From Cannabis sativa (taxonomy: Eukaryota; Streptophyta; Magnoliopsida; Rosales; Cannabaceae), in NCBI RefSeq assembly GCF_029168945.1, contig NC_083602.1, forward strand, positions 11,033,850-11,097,849: a stretch of 64,000 bases of DNA, in the 5' to 3' direction. Positions 24,272-35,101 of the stretch are shown piece after piece. Numbering within the stretch: position 1 is the stretch's first letter; each line of letters starts with the position of its first letter. Both the position numbers and the translations under genes were made by a program. Below the pieces are notes generated by a model, which ran no database searches, was not told the DNA's origin, and was given only the letters and a program-made list of their open reading frames with translations.

Positions 24272-24696
24272 ATTGGTAGTATTTCCTTAAATGTTCTCCA
24301 TTCCAATACCGTGGTACTAGAATGAGTTGCATTTTTTCGTCATACTTACCTAATTTGTATGCTCTTGAGTCGAGAACTTCGACCACTTGGTATGGTCCTT
24401 CCCAGTTAGGTCCTAGTACACCTGACGTGCTGTCTTTGGTGTTTAGGAATACCCTTCTTAGGACCATATCTCCCACAAAGAATTTTCAAGCTTTCACTTG
24501 TTTGTTAAAATACCGAGCTACTTTTTGTTGATGAGCTATCAACTTTAAGTTTTCAGTTGCTCGTTTTTCTTCGATTTTATCAAGTGATTCTGCAAGGAAT
24601 ATGTGATTGGTACCTTGATCATACGTCAATCTTCTGTGGGAAGGTGGCTCGAGTTCGACGGACAGCATAGCTTCATAACCGTACGCCATTGCAAAT
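24270..24696 (-). pseudogene. Tat integrase C-terminal part
   Basis: The C-terminal end of pol. The last 68 residues (24270-24476) carry the Gypsy integrase C-terminal domain pattern: GDMVLRRVF, LGPNWEGPYQVVEV, AYKLG, then WNGEHLRKYY and the stop. Upstream (24486-24812) is the end of the catalytic core region (GNWPEELPEALWSYRTT, TGQTPFAMAYGYEAM). A stop near 24484 separates the two. The start of this piece is the first base of repeat unit A. Confidence 0.8.
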
Positions 24697-25397
24697 GGTG
24701 TCTGACCGGTTGCTATTTTTTCCGTTGTACGGTATGACCATAGAGCTTCGGGGAGTTCTTCTGGCCAGTTTCCTTTGGCATCTTCGAGTTTCTTCTTTAG
24801 TGTATCCTTCAAGGTTTTGTTGACTGCTTCAACTTGACTGTTTGCTTAAGGATGTGCCACTGCTGAGAAACTTTTGATGATACCATGGTTCGCACAGAAA
24901 TCAGTGAAAGATTGGCTGTCGAACTATTTGCCATTGTCTGAGACTATTTTGTACAGTAGTCCGAACCGGCATATGATGTTCTTCACTATAAAGTCTTGAA
25001 CCTTCTTTGATGTAATGGTTGTAAGTGGTTCGGCTTCAGTCCACTTAGTAAAGTAGTCGACTGCTACCACTGCATACTGCACTCCGCCTTTACCTTTAGG
25101 TAACTGCCCGATTAGGTCAATTCCCCAAATGGCAAAGGGCCACGGACTTTGCATCTGTGTCAGCTCGTTGGGCGAAGCTCTTGGTATCTTTGAAAATCTC
25201 TGGCATTTGTCGCACTTCTTAACATAGGCTCTTGAATCTTCAATCATCGTTGGCCAGAAGTAGCCTTGCCTTAATTTTCTTTGATAAGCTCTGTCCGGCT
25301 GCGTGATTTCCACAGAATCCGTCGTGAACTTCAAATAGAAGTCGTGCCGCTTCATCTTGTGTGACACATCTGAGTAATGGCATCGAGATAAATTATA
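24697..25397 (-). repeat. 701-bp tandem unit A (integrase core)
   Basis: The first of three head-to-tail copies of an integrase segment. Minus-strand content in order: zinc-finger half (CDKCQRFSK), first catalytic Asp (IWGIDLIG), second Asp (IVSDNGK) and the Glu region (GQVEAVNK). It carries a TAG before FDS (24920s), a TAA in the HP-ANGQVEA motif (24846) and a frameshift near 25272, all three shared with units B and C. Confidence 0.92.
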
Positions 25398-26098
25398 GGT
25401 GTCTCACCGGTTGCTATTTTTTCGTTGTACGGTATGACCATAGAACTTCGGGGAGTTCTTCTGGCCAGTTTCCTTCGGCATCTTCGAATTTCTTCTTTAG
25501 TGTATCCTTCAAGGTTTTGTTGACTGCTTCAACTTGACCGTTTGCTTAAGGATGTGCCACTGCTGAGAAACTTTTGATGATACCATGGTTCGCACAGAAA
25601 TCAGTGAAAGATTCGCTGTCGAACTATTTGCCATTGTCTGAGACTATTTTGTACGGTAGTCCGAACCGGCATATGATGTTCTTCACTATAAAGTCTTGAA
25701 CCTTCTTTGATGTAATGGTTGTAAGTGGTTCGGCTTCAGCCCACTTAGTAAAGTAGTCGACTGCTACCACTGCATACCGCACTCCGCCTTTACCTTTAGG
25801 TAACTGCCCGATTAGGTCAATTCCCCAAATGGCAAAGGGCCACGGACTTTGCATCTGTGTCAGCTCGTGGGGCGGAGCTCTTGGTATCTTTGAAAATCTC
25901 TGGCATTTGTCCCACTTCTTAACATAGGCTCTCGAATCTTCAATCATCGTTGGCTAATAGTAGCCTTGCCTTAATTTTCTTTGATAAGCTCTGTCCGGCT
26001 GTGTGATTTCCACAGAATCCGTCGTTGAACTTCAAATAGAAGTCGTGCAGCTTCATCTTGTGTGACACATCTGAGTAATGGCATCGAGATAAATTATA
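25398..26098 (-). repeat. 701-bp tandem unit B (integrase core)
   Basis: The second copy, equal in length to A and nearly identical. Its right junction, like A's, carries the extra word ATAAATTATAG, absent from the end of C (26790), which marks filler DNA made at the duplication. It has one private base change that turns the WPTMIED codon region into a stop (25955), so its long frame is split. Confidence 0.92.
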
Positions 26099-26790
26099 GG
26101 TGTCTGACTGGTTGCTATTTTTTCCGTTGTACGGTATGACCATAGAACTTTGGGGAGTTCTTCTGGCCAGTTTCCTTTGGCATCTTCGAGTTTCTTCTTT
26201 AGTGTATCCTTCAAGGTTTTGTTGACTGCTTTATCTTGACCGTTTGCTTAAGGATGTGCCACTGCTGAGAAACTTTTGATGATACCATGGTTTGCACAGA
26301 AATTAGTGAAACATTCGCTGTCGAACTATTTGCCATTGTCTGAGACTATTTTGTACGGTAGTCCGAACCGGCATATGATGTTCTTCACTATAAAGTCTTG
26401 AACCTTCTTTGATGTAATGGTTGTAAGTGGTTCGGCTTCAGTCCACTTAGTAAAGTAGTCGACTGCTACCACTGCATACCGCACTCCGCCTTTACCTTTA
26501 GGTAACTGCCCGATTAGGTCAATTCCCCAAATGGCAAAGGGCCACGGACTTTGCATCTGTGTCAGCTCGTTGGGCGGAGCTCTTGGTATCTTTGAAAATC
26601 TCTGGCATTTGTCGCACTTCTTAACATAGGCTCTCGAATCTTCAATCATCGTTGGCCAGAAGTAGCCTTGCCTTAATTTTCTTTGATAAGCTCTGTCCGG
26701 CTGCGTGATTTCCACAGAATCCGTCGTGAACTTCAAATAGAAGTCGTGCAGCTTCATCTTGTGTGACACATTTGAGTAATGGCATCGAGA
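26099..26790 (-). repeat. 701-bp tandem unit C (integrase core, parental right end)
   Basis: The third copy. Its right end runs without filler into upstream pol sequence, so the original right flank of the unit is here, and the original left flank is at A's left end. It shares the two stops and one frameshift of A and B. Confidence 0.92.
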
Positions 26791-27161
26791 ATCCTCTTCC
26801 GTTCATGACCCCTTCTACTATGATGTACCGTGCGGCCTTTCTTCTCATTTTCTGAGCTTCATTTCGGTTATTTTGGAGTTCCCCATTGTTAAGGTAGGAC
26901 GCTATTGGTGTCATCCAGTTTGGGGATGTGTCGATCATTTTGATTTCTTCCGTGCCAGTGATGCTAGGCTCTTCAAGGATCTGGATAGGGACCAAGTTTG
27001 CCTTGTCACTTATATTGTTGCTTTCCAATCGAGCCAATGCGTTTGAAGTTGTATTTTATTCTCTTGGAATTTGTCTGAGACCGTAGCTTTTGAATTGTGC
27101 GAGCAGGTCATGTATTTTTCTCAGATATGCTATCATTTTTTCTCCCTGAGCCTCGTATTCG
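26791..27161 (-). pseudogene. Tat pol: second RNase H end and integrase linker
   Basis: The minus strand encodes the end of the archaeal-type RNase H (GEYEAQGEKM, then a TAA after QIPRE), followed by the linker to integrase (ARLESNNISDKANLVPI, MRRKAARYIIVEGVM) that leads into unit C. It is cut at 27161/27167 by the Athila-like insertion (target word CCGGA) and resumes at 36630. Confidence 0.75.
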
Positions 27162-27166
27162 CCGGA

Positions 27167-28682
27167 TGTTGTGAAAATTCTATTGCTTTATAATTGCGCA
27201 AGTGTACACAATCACAAACAAGTAATACAATGATAAGTAATCAAAGTTCGTCTCCACAGGGACTTTTTTACTAAATAATGTTAAATCAACTAAAAGTAAT
27301 TCCAAGAATTTCAAATAAAAATAAAATAAAGTCACACATTAATTCACGAGAAAAATTTATAGCCTTGAATCTAAACTTGAGAACTAATTTTTTAAACTAA
27401 ATAAACTAAAAATAAGAAACTAAAAGTGATTAAAATGGTGGTAATTTCAGATTTGGAAATTAGACTTGGGTGATTAATTCCCACTTGTATGCCCCAGTTG
27501 ATACAGCAATGACCCAGCAATCCTGGCAGAGTTAACAAATTTCAACAAAAACCAGCAAGCTTTTTCCAAAACTTGCAAATAACCATTCATAATCTCACAA
27601 TGCATTCCTACATCAGTTTAGATCACAAATAGCCCAATAAAGCACCAAATCCTTAGTTATACATGGTAGCAAAATATTCCTATTTCACTACTAATTAATA
27701 CCTAAAAGAAAAGGTAGAAATCATGCATCAATTAGAAGGGTTCAACTAGGTCTTACTTTTCCAAGTAAGATCTAGCTTGCTAAATGTTAAAAATGGCCAA
27801 AAATTAACATTCATTCAACATTTCATCACAACTAATTGAACAAAGACAAGATTACTTCATCATTGCAAAGCCAAAACACTAGTCCATACAAGGGTTTTTA
27901 ACCACCCAAATCTCAAAAAGTTTAGTTCATAGCTGAAATTTGAAACTCAAAACCAGAAAATGTATTGTTCATGAAGTTTAAGAAAAGCTTAAAGAGAAGA
28001 AAATGATACAAAACGAAGTGGAGAGCAAGAGAGATGAGTGTTGAGCTCAAATCCTTCTTTGAATGTTGCCTTCTTCTCCTTCTTCTCAATCTTCTTCTTC
28101 TTTGTACTCTCTTCCTTCTTTGTACTTAGAAACTTTTTTTTTTCTGCTGTAAGTTTTTCGTACTCCTCAAAGTGCAGCCACCTCTCATCTAATCATGTCC
28201 TCTCTTTTTTTTTTCCACCCAATTAGGGTACCAAAGTTTACCCTAATTGGAAATCCCAATCATCACCCACTTGTCCTTCATTTTCCACATGTTTGTTGAG
28301 TCAATAGCCAAATTCCGCCACCTCAGCTCGTTTTTCTTTTCATTAAAGCCAGCTGGACTATCTGCCAAAATAAACTTACTGGGCTGACAAATTGCTACGC
28401 GATGATTGCTATAGCAATGCCAGTCAGCAATAATCATTTTCCTGCTCCTTTTTCTCCTTGTCCCAAACATTTCCAAATACCTATTCTTGTATTTTTTCTG
28501 CTTAAAACACATAAAAACAACAACATAAGTCCATCTAACACTTACTAACACACACACTTCCATTTATTACAAAGACACAACAAACTAAACACAATTACAT
28601 AGTATAGACATTAATTGCTCTACAATTCACATTAAATTCAAGCTTAAAGATATGAAAATAACTCTAAATCTTAGAGTTATCA
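27167..28682 (-). repeat. Athila-like 3' LTR
   Basis: Near-identical to 35102-36624. The 106-residue ORF at 28243-28563 recurs in the other LTR at 36185-36505 only as a copy. I see no family resemblance in it. Confidence 0.9.
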
Positions 28683-28697
28683 ACACCCCAAACTTAG
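28683..28697 (-). promoter_or_regulatory. Polypurine tract of the Athila-like element
   Basis: The minus strand reads CTAAGTTTGGGGTGT, directly beside the 3' LTR. Confidence 0.65.
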
Positions 28698-29533
28698 AAT
28701 CTTGCTCGTCCTCGAGCAATGATAATACAAACTAAACAAAATAAAACACAACAACAAATTTTTACACAAAGACTCAACAAACAAGACAAATGAGAGATTT
28801 CATAGAAATTCAAGTTGGCCTAGCGAACATTGATGCTCTCAGAAAAAATGGAATTAAATGGAATAGGAAATTGCTTGTCGTAACTTTATATGTTGCCCCT
28901 TTAAAGTTTTTGTCATTGGATAACATTAATATTTCCCAAAAGTCACCTAATCAACAATTTATACAAGTATATCCCACCTAAACTTTGAACTTCTCTCCAA
29001 CTACCTTAAACTTTTTTTTTTTTCATTCATTTCAGCTCCATAAGTTGGACTAGTGCACTCCTCTCCACTAATGTAGTCTAAACTTATCCCCTTGATCAAT
29101 AGGACTTTATTAGGCTTGTAATGTTAGGCTTGGGTTAGGGTATGGTTAAGGATGTATTTTAGCTAGCTCAACACCTAACCACTTCACTTGTCAAAAACCG
29201 AGCCTCTTCCATGATTTTTTTTTCTTTTGACTCACTTCCCTAATTCATTATACGCACAAGTACTTGATATTAAAATTGACTTCTCTTGCTATGTTTATTC
29301 TCTTTGTTTTTTTTTTTTTTTTACTTCAAATGGGTGGAACACCCCAAACTTAGTTGCAAGAATATATATATGTACTTATTTTTTTTCTTCTTTTCTTTGT
29401 TGATTGTTTTTTTTTTATATGTTAGAAAGGAATTTAGTACTATATTATACTTATATATAGCAAGAGAAAGTTATTAAAAATGCATACTAATATACCTTGT
29501 GAGCTAATTCCCCCACCCCAAACTTACAACCCA

Positions 29534-29549
29534 ACATTGTCCCCAATGT
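29534..29549. repeat. 16-bp palindrome shared with the TR-GAG element
   Basis: ACATTG-TCCC-CAATGT, the same word as at 15646-15661, again within a run of 'ccccaaact' words. Confidence 0.55.
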
Positions 29550-30245
29550 GGCTAAAAGTATAATCTTGAATTAGCTCGCCACAAATTACACTCACCGCAC
29601 TCACCCCAAACTTAATGTGAAACTTGGCTCTTGACAAGTGAGCAATTAAGTTAGGACATATGTGAAAATGCAAATTAAGATTGGCGTTAGATGTATGATC
29701 GGGTTGCACAACAAGAATAGGCTAAACGGCTCAAACTTGGGTGACTAGCGAAAAATTCATTTTATAGGGAAGGTTAGAAAGGCTCAAACGTCCAAAGATG
29801 GCCTAAATCATTTCTAAGGGACAAGTCTAACTAGGATTTCGCTTCAAGGAGATGCACTAACCAATTCTAGACGCTAAAATTACATGTGAAATAATCGTAT
29901 GAGAAATGCAAAGCATGGTGGAAAAATACAAGTATAAACTAGGGAGGAGAGACTAAAGAGAAACATCCATAATATCCAACAATTCAGCATGCAAAGGCAA
30001 CAAGTAAAATTAGGCCGCAACAATAATGGAATGAGCGGAAAATATCATCATCGAGCAGAGCACTAGGCCACTGAAAAACTCATAAATCTCTCAATGTCAA
30101 ACTAACAATCACATAAACAACATAAAATAAAAGTTTCAAACACAAAAGACAACACACAATGAGCACAATACAAACTAAAAAAAAATTAAAAAAAATAACA
30201 CATAACAGAAAAATATAAAATAGCTTAGGTATTAGAAAACTCCCT

Positions 30246-30374
30246 CTACTCGGAGTCCTCGTGGGGCTCCTCCGGATTTGAAGCTGATGGCCTAGCCCAC
30301 AGGTCGAGAACTTGCCGAGGGAACGGCGGAAACTTGGGCTCAAATCGTGGCGTGACCTTCTTGACTGTCGACAT
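30246..30374 (-). CDS. Small uncharacterised ORF (42 residues)
   Basis: A short frame, ATG at 30374 to TAG at 30246, in a locally GC-richer patch of an AT-rich region. The protein is Pro-rich and ends acidic (starts MSTVKKVTPRFEPKF, contains LDLWARPSAS, ends EEPHEDSE). It has good codon variety and no low-complexity runs. I recognise no family. It may be a leftover of captured host sequence or of the env region, or a chance frame. Confidence 0.25.
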   Translation of the reverse strand: MSTVKKVTPRFEPKFPPFPRQVLDLWARPSASNPEEPHEDSE

Positions 30375-30640
30375 TTTGCTTCTTTCCCAATTGCACACTA
30401 AACAACCACAACAGATTCCCCCTCTTCTTTTCTCTTTAATTGCTGCTCCACAACACCCCCTAATTCCAACAATACACTACTACATCCTTACTCCACTCTT
30501 GCTCAAAAATTACCACTCTTTCCAAACCACACCAACTCAAATTCAAAGCATTCACACCAAATTCTTTCACCCTCGGCAGCTACAACAATTGCTCCTTGCT
30601 TTTACTTCTCTTTTTTTTTAAGTTTTTTCTTTTTAACTAT

Positions 30641-30664
30641 TCAAACAACAACAACAACAACAAA
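30641..30664. repeat. (CAA)n microsatellite
   Basis: About seven CAA/ACA units in a row, followed by an Asn-rich antisense-frame shadow. Confidence 0.8.
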
Positions 30665-31989
30665 GCTTCTAACAATAATATGTCCAAGAGCCACAACACT
30701 TCCAATACTACACCAAATTCCAATTCAAATCAAATAGTTACCACCAAGCAGTTCATTGTTCAAAAGCACATCAAAATTCCAATATCACACCAACAATTGC
30801 AAAGCCACACCACCAATTATGAACTACACAAATAATTTTCAGAACCACTTCAACACTTCCAACTATCAATTTTATCCACATCAAAGTATCCCCCACACCA
30901 AACTTCCAATTTCACGCCAAGAATTTCACAATAAAATCAGCCACGGCAATTAACTCCCAATATCACACCAAATATCCTCACAATATCAATAGTACTCAAA
31001 TTAGATCCACCACTACTTGGCAGCCATGATAAATTTATCACTAATAATTTCAAAACCAATTCAAAACTCCACTTAGCAAAGTTATCAAATTTAACACACC
31101 CGCACACCTCCATTTACTACTCGGCAGCCAAGAAGTTGTCCAATTAACCAAAAAAAACAAACAATTAAAAATTTTACCAACTCACTTTTGTCAACGCTCT
31201 GTGGCAGCTTGACTTCTTTTGCTTCTCGCTAGCAAGAATAGGATGTAATGGTGATGCTGGCAGATTTGGGTCGACTGAGTGGCTACAGTGGTGAACTGAA
31301 TGGAGATGGATGTCGGCTGTGTGCGAGTTGAGGTTACGGGTTGGTGTTTGAGTGAACAGGTGAAGATGGTTCGGCTCGAGTTGGTGCGTTTGGGTTCTGC
31401 ATGGGTTGGTGATTTCTGGTGAAGGTTGACTGGAAGTGGTGGCTATGGGTTGGTAATGGATGGAGGTGAAAGGGGGTTATGGTGGTGTTGGTGAAGAAGG
31501 CGGCTGGGTTGAGTGTGAAGGGAAATGAAGATAATGATGATGAATGTGGTAGGGTTGTAATTTTTTTTTTTTTTTTGGGTTGACCAATAAATGGGCTGTC
31601 ACATAAAGGGCCCAGTTGACTAAAAATTAAAATTTCAGCCCCAATCTCTCTCAAATAACTCTCTTTTTAAAGTATACTAGTCAACTAAAATGTATCAGCC
31701 CAAATGATTGGACTGAACACACAAAAGAACATGTACCCAATGATTGCTTCATTCAACAAATTTTCAATCAAATGTTCTTATTGTTTTCAACCGAACAACT
31801 CCTTTGATCAGCCCAGTATAAAAATACATTTGCTGTCAAATAAAATTGCTAAGCCATTGCTATAGCAACTGGGCATATATCTTTCACCCCAAACTTAGTT
31901 TCTTTGCCCAAATTGAAATTTCTTCACTTCCACAACCTTCTTCACTTGATTTCCTGCACAGAGAAAGAAAATAATTTCTCAATTTCACC

Positions 31990-32036
31990 ATGACAATTAT
32001 TTACTAATTATATAATATATAATATATATATATATA

Positions 32037-32069
<33 letters not shown>

Positions 32070-32210
32070 ACTTTTCTTCTTGCTTTTTTTTTTTCTTTTT
32101 TTTTTTTCAAGGGGTGCCTTCATTGATTTTTTTTTCTTTTCATTCTTTTTTTCAAAATTTTCATTTTTTTTTTCAATTCAATCTTTTTTTTTTCTTTTTC
32201 TTTTAGCACC
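31990..32210. repeat. (AT)n and T-rich low-complexity block
   Basis: TA repeats (about 32007-32036) run into long T runs broken by C. On the element's sense strand this is an A-rich tract just after the integrase-tail stop codon. Confidence 0.85.
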
Positions 32211-32225
32211 CCCAAATTACAAGTC

Positions 32226-32674
32226 TCAAACATCCTTCAAAGAGATAGAGGTCTTTTCTCGGTTGACCTCTCCACCCCCAAACTTCACTCCTTGGCCTTT
32301 CACTAAGAATTTTCTTCTTGAAAGTGCATCACGAAGTTCCACCACCCCATCAAGGTATACTCTCACCACCAAGAAAGATCCATCACACCTTGAATCTAGT
32401 CGTCCATGAGTAGCCTTCGTTAAAGAGTTGGAAAAAATCACTTGTTGCCCAACTTCAAACATTTGAGACCGAAATTTTCTACTAAGCTTCTTTTTCTTTC
32501 TCTTCTTTTTGGGTGGTTTTTTAGAGTCAATTGATGCTTTGTCTTTGCTTTCTTGTGCCTCGTGATCCTTAGCAATTTCTTTAAGGAGAATCTTCTTTCT
32601 CACCTTCTTACTAACTTTGAATTTAGACTCCTCAACCATGTTAGGATCCATATCTTCAATTGCTAAGCATTCTC
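32226..32674 (-). pseudogene. Integrase C-terminal-like domain joined to protease
   Basis: A 141-residue frame at 32226-32651, with the upstream link (TFKVFHPIRGP...) continuing in frame from about 32720. It starts with a charged stretch and a Lys-rich run (KKPPKKKRKKKK, about residues 44-55). A fold-like segment typical of the Gypsy integrase C-terminal domain follows: MFEVGQQVIFSNS, then GRLDSRCDGSFLVVRVY, GVVEL and KFLVKGQGVKF. No integrase zinc finger or catalytic core precedes it. The link to protease is broken only by one frameshift near 32725. The domain may bind DNA or chromatin (inference from the family). Confidence 0.55.
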
Positions 32675-33121
32675 CTATTGCATCCGGGCCACGTATGGGA
32701 TGGAAAACCTTGAATGTGGCTTCGTTTCATCTTGAGCTCTCATGGTGAGCTCTCCTTTTTCAACATCTATCAAAGTCCTTCCCGTGGCAAGAAATGGCCT
32801 CCCTAAAATGATTGGAACTTCCCTATCTTCCTCATAGTCAAGAATAATGAAGTCCGCCGGAAAGATGAACTTATCTACTTGTACCAAAACATCTTCAATT
32901 TTTCCATCCGGATGAGCCATGGAACGATCCGCTAGTTGCAAAGTGACGGTGGTTGGCTTTGCTTCTCCAATTCCCAACTTCTTGAAAATAGACATGGGCA
33001 TGAGATTAATACTAGCTCCCAAATCACAAAGAGCTCTTCCAACATCCCGTCCCCCCATAGAAATTGGAATTGTAAAGCTGCCCGGATCTTTCAATTTAGG
33101 TGGAATTTTATTCTTCAACAT
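32675..33121 (-). pseudogene. Athila-like aspartic protease
   Basis: Carries the Athila-type protease active-site motif CDLGASINLMP, a second strand KIEDVLVQVDKF and the flap-side motif ILGRPFLATGRTLID, followed by KGELTMR. The usual catalytic D-T/S-G appears as D-L-G, common in this group. A frameshift near 33125 separates it from the gag-protease linker, so no continuous polyprotein is made. Confidence 0.8.
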
Positions 33122-33761
33122 AAGCGCTATTGTACCCCTCGGTCAAAGCGACCGTTTCAAACTCGCCAAGCCTCCTTTTCTTTGTCAAAATATCTTTTAA
33201 GAACATGACATAATTTGGCATTTGCTCTAGCGCTTCTACCAAGGGAATATTGATATGGAGCTGTTTCAACACATCCAAAAACTTCCTGAATTGTCCATCT
33301 TGCTGCTGTTTCCGAAATCTTTGAGGAAATGGAAGGGGTGGTTTAGGACTAGAACATACTGGTGCGGATCGCTGACTGTCAGGTTGCTGACCCTTTGCTG
33401 TATCAACTGGACTGGTATCAGCAAATTCCTGGGCAATTTTGTTACTCAATTTTTCGTCGATTTGGATTGAAGTGGGCTCCCCACTACCCTTTATTTCCTC
33501 CTCAGAATTTTTCAGATTCTTGCCACTCCTTAGCTGAATGGCATTGCATTGTTCCTTCCCATCCCTCCTTGGATTTTCCGTGTCACTAGGCAAAGAACCT
33601 TGCGGCCTAGCTTTTAATTCATTGGCCAAATGTCCAAGTTGCAACTCTAAGTTTCGAAGAGAGGCAGCTTGACTTTGTATCACCGCATCATTTTTGGCCA
33701 TATAATCCCGCATTAGACTCTCCAAAGAGCTTGGTTGGGAATTTTGAGCATGTTGTGGATG
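33108..33761 (-). pseudogene. Athila-like gag-protease linker
   Basis: Continues in the gag frame after one TGA (33762-33764). It includes the helical ESLMRDYM...LRNLELQLGHLANEL segment, a CNAIQLRSGK motif that recurs in plant Athila polyproteins, and a PLPFPQRFRKQQQDGQF...VLKQLHINIPLVEAL segment leading into protease. Confidence 0.75.
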
Positions 33762-34970
33762 TCACGGTTGTTGTGAGAAACCCGGTGGATATGCTTGTCT
33801 TCCTTGGGCTGGTGCGGTACTTGAGCTTGCTCCTTGACCTCCCCAAGACAAATTAGGATGATTCTTCCAAGATTGATTGTAAGAGTTTGAGAATGCCCCA
33901 TTGTTTCTATTAAAATTCTGATTTCCCATGTAACAAACGGACTCCGGATTAGATGGACACTTCTCAAACACATGCCCTTCTCCACAAAACACACATGAGA
34001 CATCATCACTTTGAATGGCAGCAGCTGGTTGAATATTTTTAGCGTTCCCAATACTCAAATTCTTCAAAACATTCGTCATGGAAGCCATTTGAGCTGTCAA
34101 AGCCGTTATTGCATCTACCTCAAGGACTCCCGCCACTTTTCTACTTGTTGGAGCTCTAGTGTTGGACCATTGGTAGTTGTTACTTGCAATGGTCTCCAAA
34201 ATCTCAAATGCTTCATTGTAAGACTTCGACAAAATAGCACCATTGGCCGATGCATCTAACACCATTCGAGAAGCTGCATTCAAGCCATTATAAAAAGTCT
34301 CCATCTGAATACAATGTGGAATGCCATGATGTGGACACTTTCGCAAAAGTTCCTTAAACCTCTCCCACGGATCACTTGTGGACTCATCTTCAAGTTGCTG
34401 AAAAGACATGATCTCACTTCTGAATTTTGCATTTCTAGTAGGAGGAAAGTATTTCCTCAGAAACTTCTCAGCAAGGTCATTCCAATTGGTCACAGAATCA
34501 GGCGGCAAAGTGTTGAGCCATGATCTAGCTCGGTCCCGTAGTGAGAATGGGAATAGCTTCAACCTTAACACCTCTTCACTCACTCCTTGGATCTTGAAAG
34601 AATCACTCACCTCCAAGAATGAACGGAGATGGAGGTGAGGATCTTCAGTTGGCATCCCGCTGAATTGCCCCACGGTTTGGAGCATTTGAAACATCACTGG
34701 CTTGAGCTCAAACTGCGGTGCTTGTATTTCAGGCCTCACAATGCCTGGATTGAGCTCATTAAACATGGGGGCTGCATACTCTCGTATAGCCCTTGCTCGA
34801 TCATCTGCCAATATGATGGGATTAACAATTTGTTGAGCAATCCCCTCATCATCAAAATTCTCAGCCATGATGTCTCGGCCCTCAGCCTTTTGAACCTTTC
34901 TTCTTCTTCGGAATGTACGTTCAATCTCGGGGTCAATAGGAGCAAGTTCAAAGTCCTCTTGTTGGTTCAT
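33762..34970 (-). CDS. Athila-like Gag
   Basis: A 402-residue frame with no internal stop. Domains in order: an N-terminal region with a basic patch (RRRRK), the capsid core (DPHLHLRSFLEV, LFPFSLRDRARSWLNTLP, WNDLAEKFLRKYFPP, then FYNGL), and one zinc knuckle CVFCGEGHVFEKC (CX2CX3HX4C, about residues 331-343). It ends in a Gly/Ser/Pro-rich tail. The start Met lies about 130 bases from the 5' LTR. The TGA at its end probably replaces an Arg codon, because the frame stays open beyond it. The product would assemble capsids around element RNA. Confidence 0.8.
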   Translation of the reverse strand: MNQQEDFELAPIDPEIERTFRRRRKVQKAEGRDIMAENFDDEGIAQQIVNPIILADDRARAIREYAAPMFNELNPGIVRPEIQAPQFELKPVMFQMLQTVGQFSGMPTEDPHLHLRSFLEVSDSFKIQGVSEEVLRLKLFPFSLRDRARSWLNTLPPDSVTNWNDLAEKFLRKYFPPTRNAKFRSEIMSFQQLEDESTSDPWERFKELLRKCPHHGIPHCIQMETFYNGLNAASRMVLDASANGAILSKSYNEAFEILETIASNNYQWSNTRAPTSRKVAGVLEVDAITALTAQMASMTNVLKNLSIGNAKNIQPAAAIQSDDVSCVFCGEGHVFEKCPSNPESVCYMGNQNFNRNNGAFSNSYNQSWKNHPNLSWGGQGASSSTAPAQGRQAYPPGFSQQP

Positions 34971-35082
34971 ACACTATAGATACCTGAGATTTCAAAGACA
35001 AACCAGCAAGATTAAAAGCACAAAAATTCTTAGAATGTCAATTAGTTGATAAAACAAAATTTAGAACTTAAGTTCCACTTTG

Positions 35083-35098
35083 CAAGAACGCGCCAAAA
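35083..35098 (-). promoter_or_regulatory. Primer binding site (variant) of the Athila-like element
   Basis: The minus strand shows TTTGGCGCGTTCTTGC beside the 5' LTR. This is a shortened or changed form of the TGGCGCCGTTGCC site seen at 16811-16827. Confidence 0.5.
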
Positions 35099-35101
35099 AC
35101 T

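Larger units (their letters stand above)
28698..32225 (-). other. Athila-like 3' noncoding region
   Basis: Occupies the place of the env-like gene but shows no env-like frame. It holds the CATTGTCCCCAATG palindrome (29534-29549), a small GC-richer ORF (30246-30374), a (CAA)n run (30641-30664), a Pro/Ser/His-rich frame (31334-31654, unrecognised) and a long T-rich block (31990-32210, A-rich on the sense strand). Longer frames here are low-complexity and I do not call them genes. Confidence 0.55.

Noticed and set aside
24697..26790. CRISPR-like or satellite array
   Set aside because: Units are 701 bp of integrase coding sequence in three copies, not short repeats with spacers.
28243..28563. 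106-residue minus-strand frame, repeated almost unchanged at 36185-36505
   Set aside because: Both lie at the same place in the two LTRs of one young element. Similarity is explained by the LTRs being copies, and no family resemblance is seen.
31334..31654. 106-residue Pro/Ser/His-rich frame in the Athila-like 3' region
   Set aside because: Low-complexity composition and no recognisable domain or start context. Kept only as a note in the region entry.
32080..32409. Phe-rich plus-strand frame
   Set aside because: Produced by the long T-rich tract.
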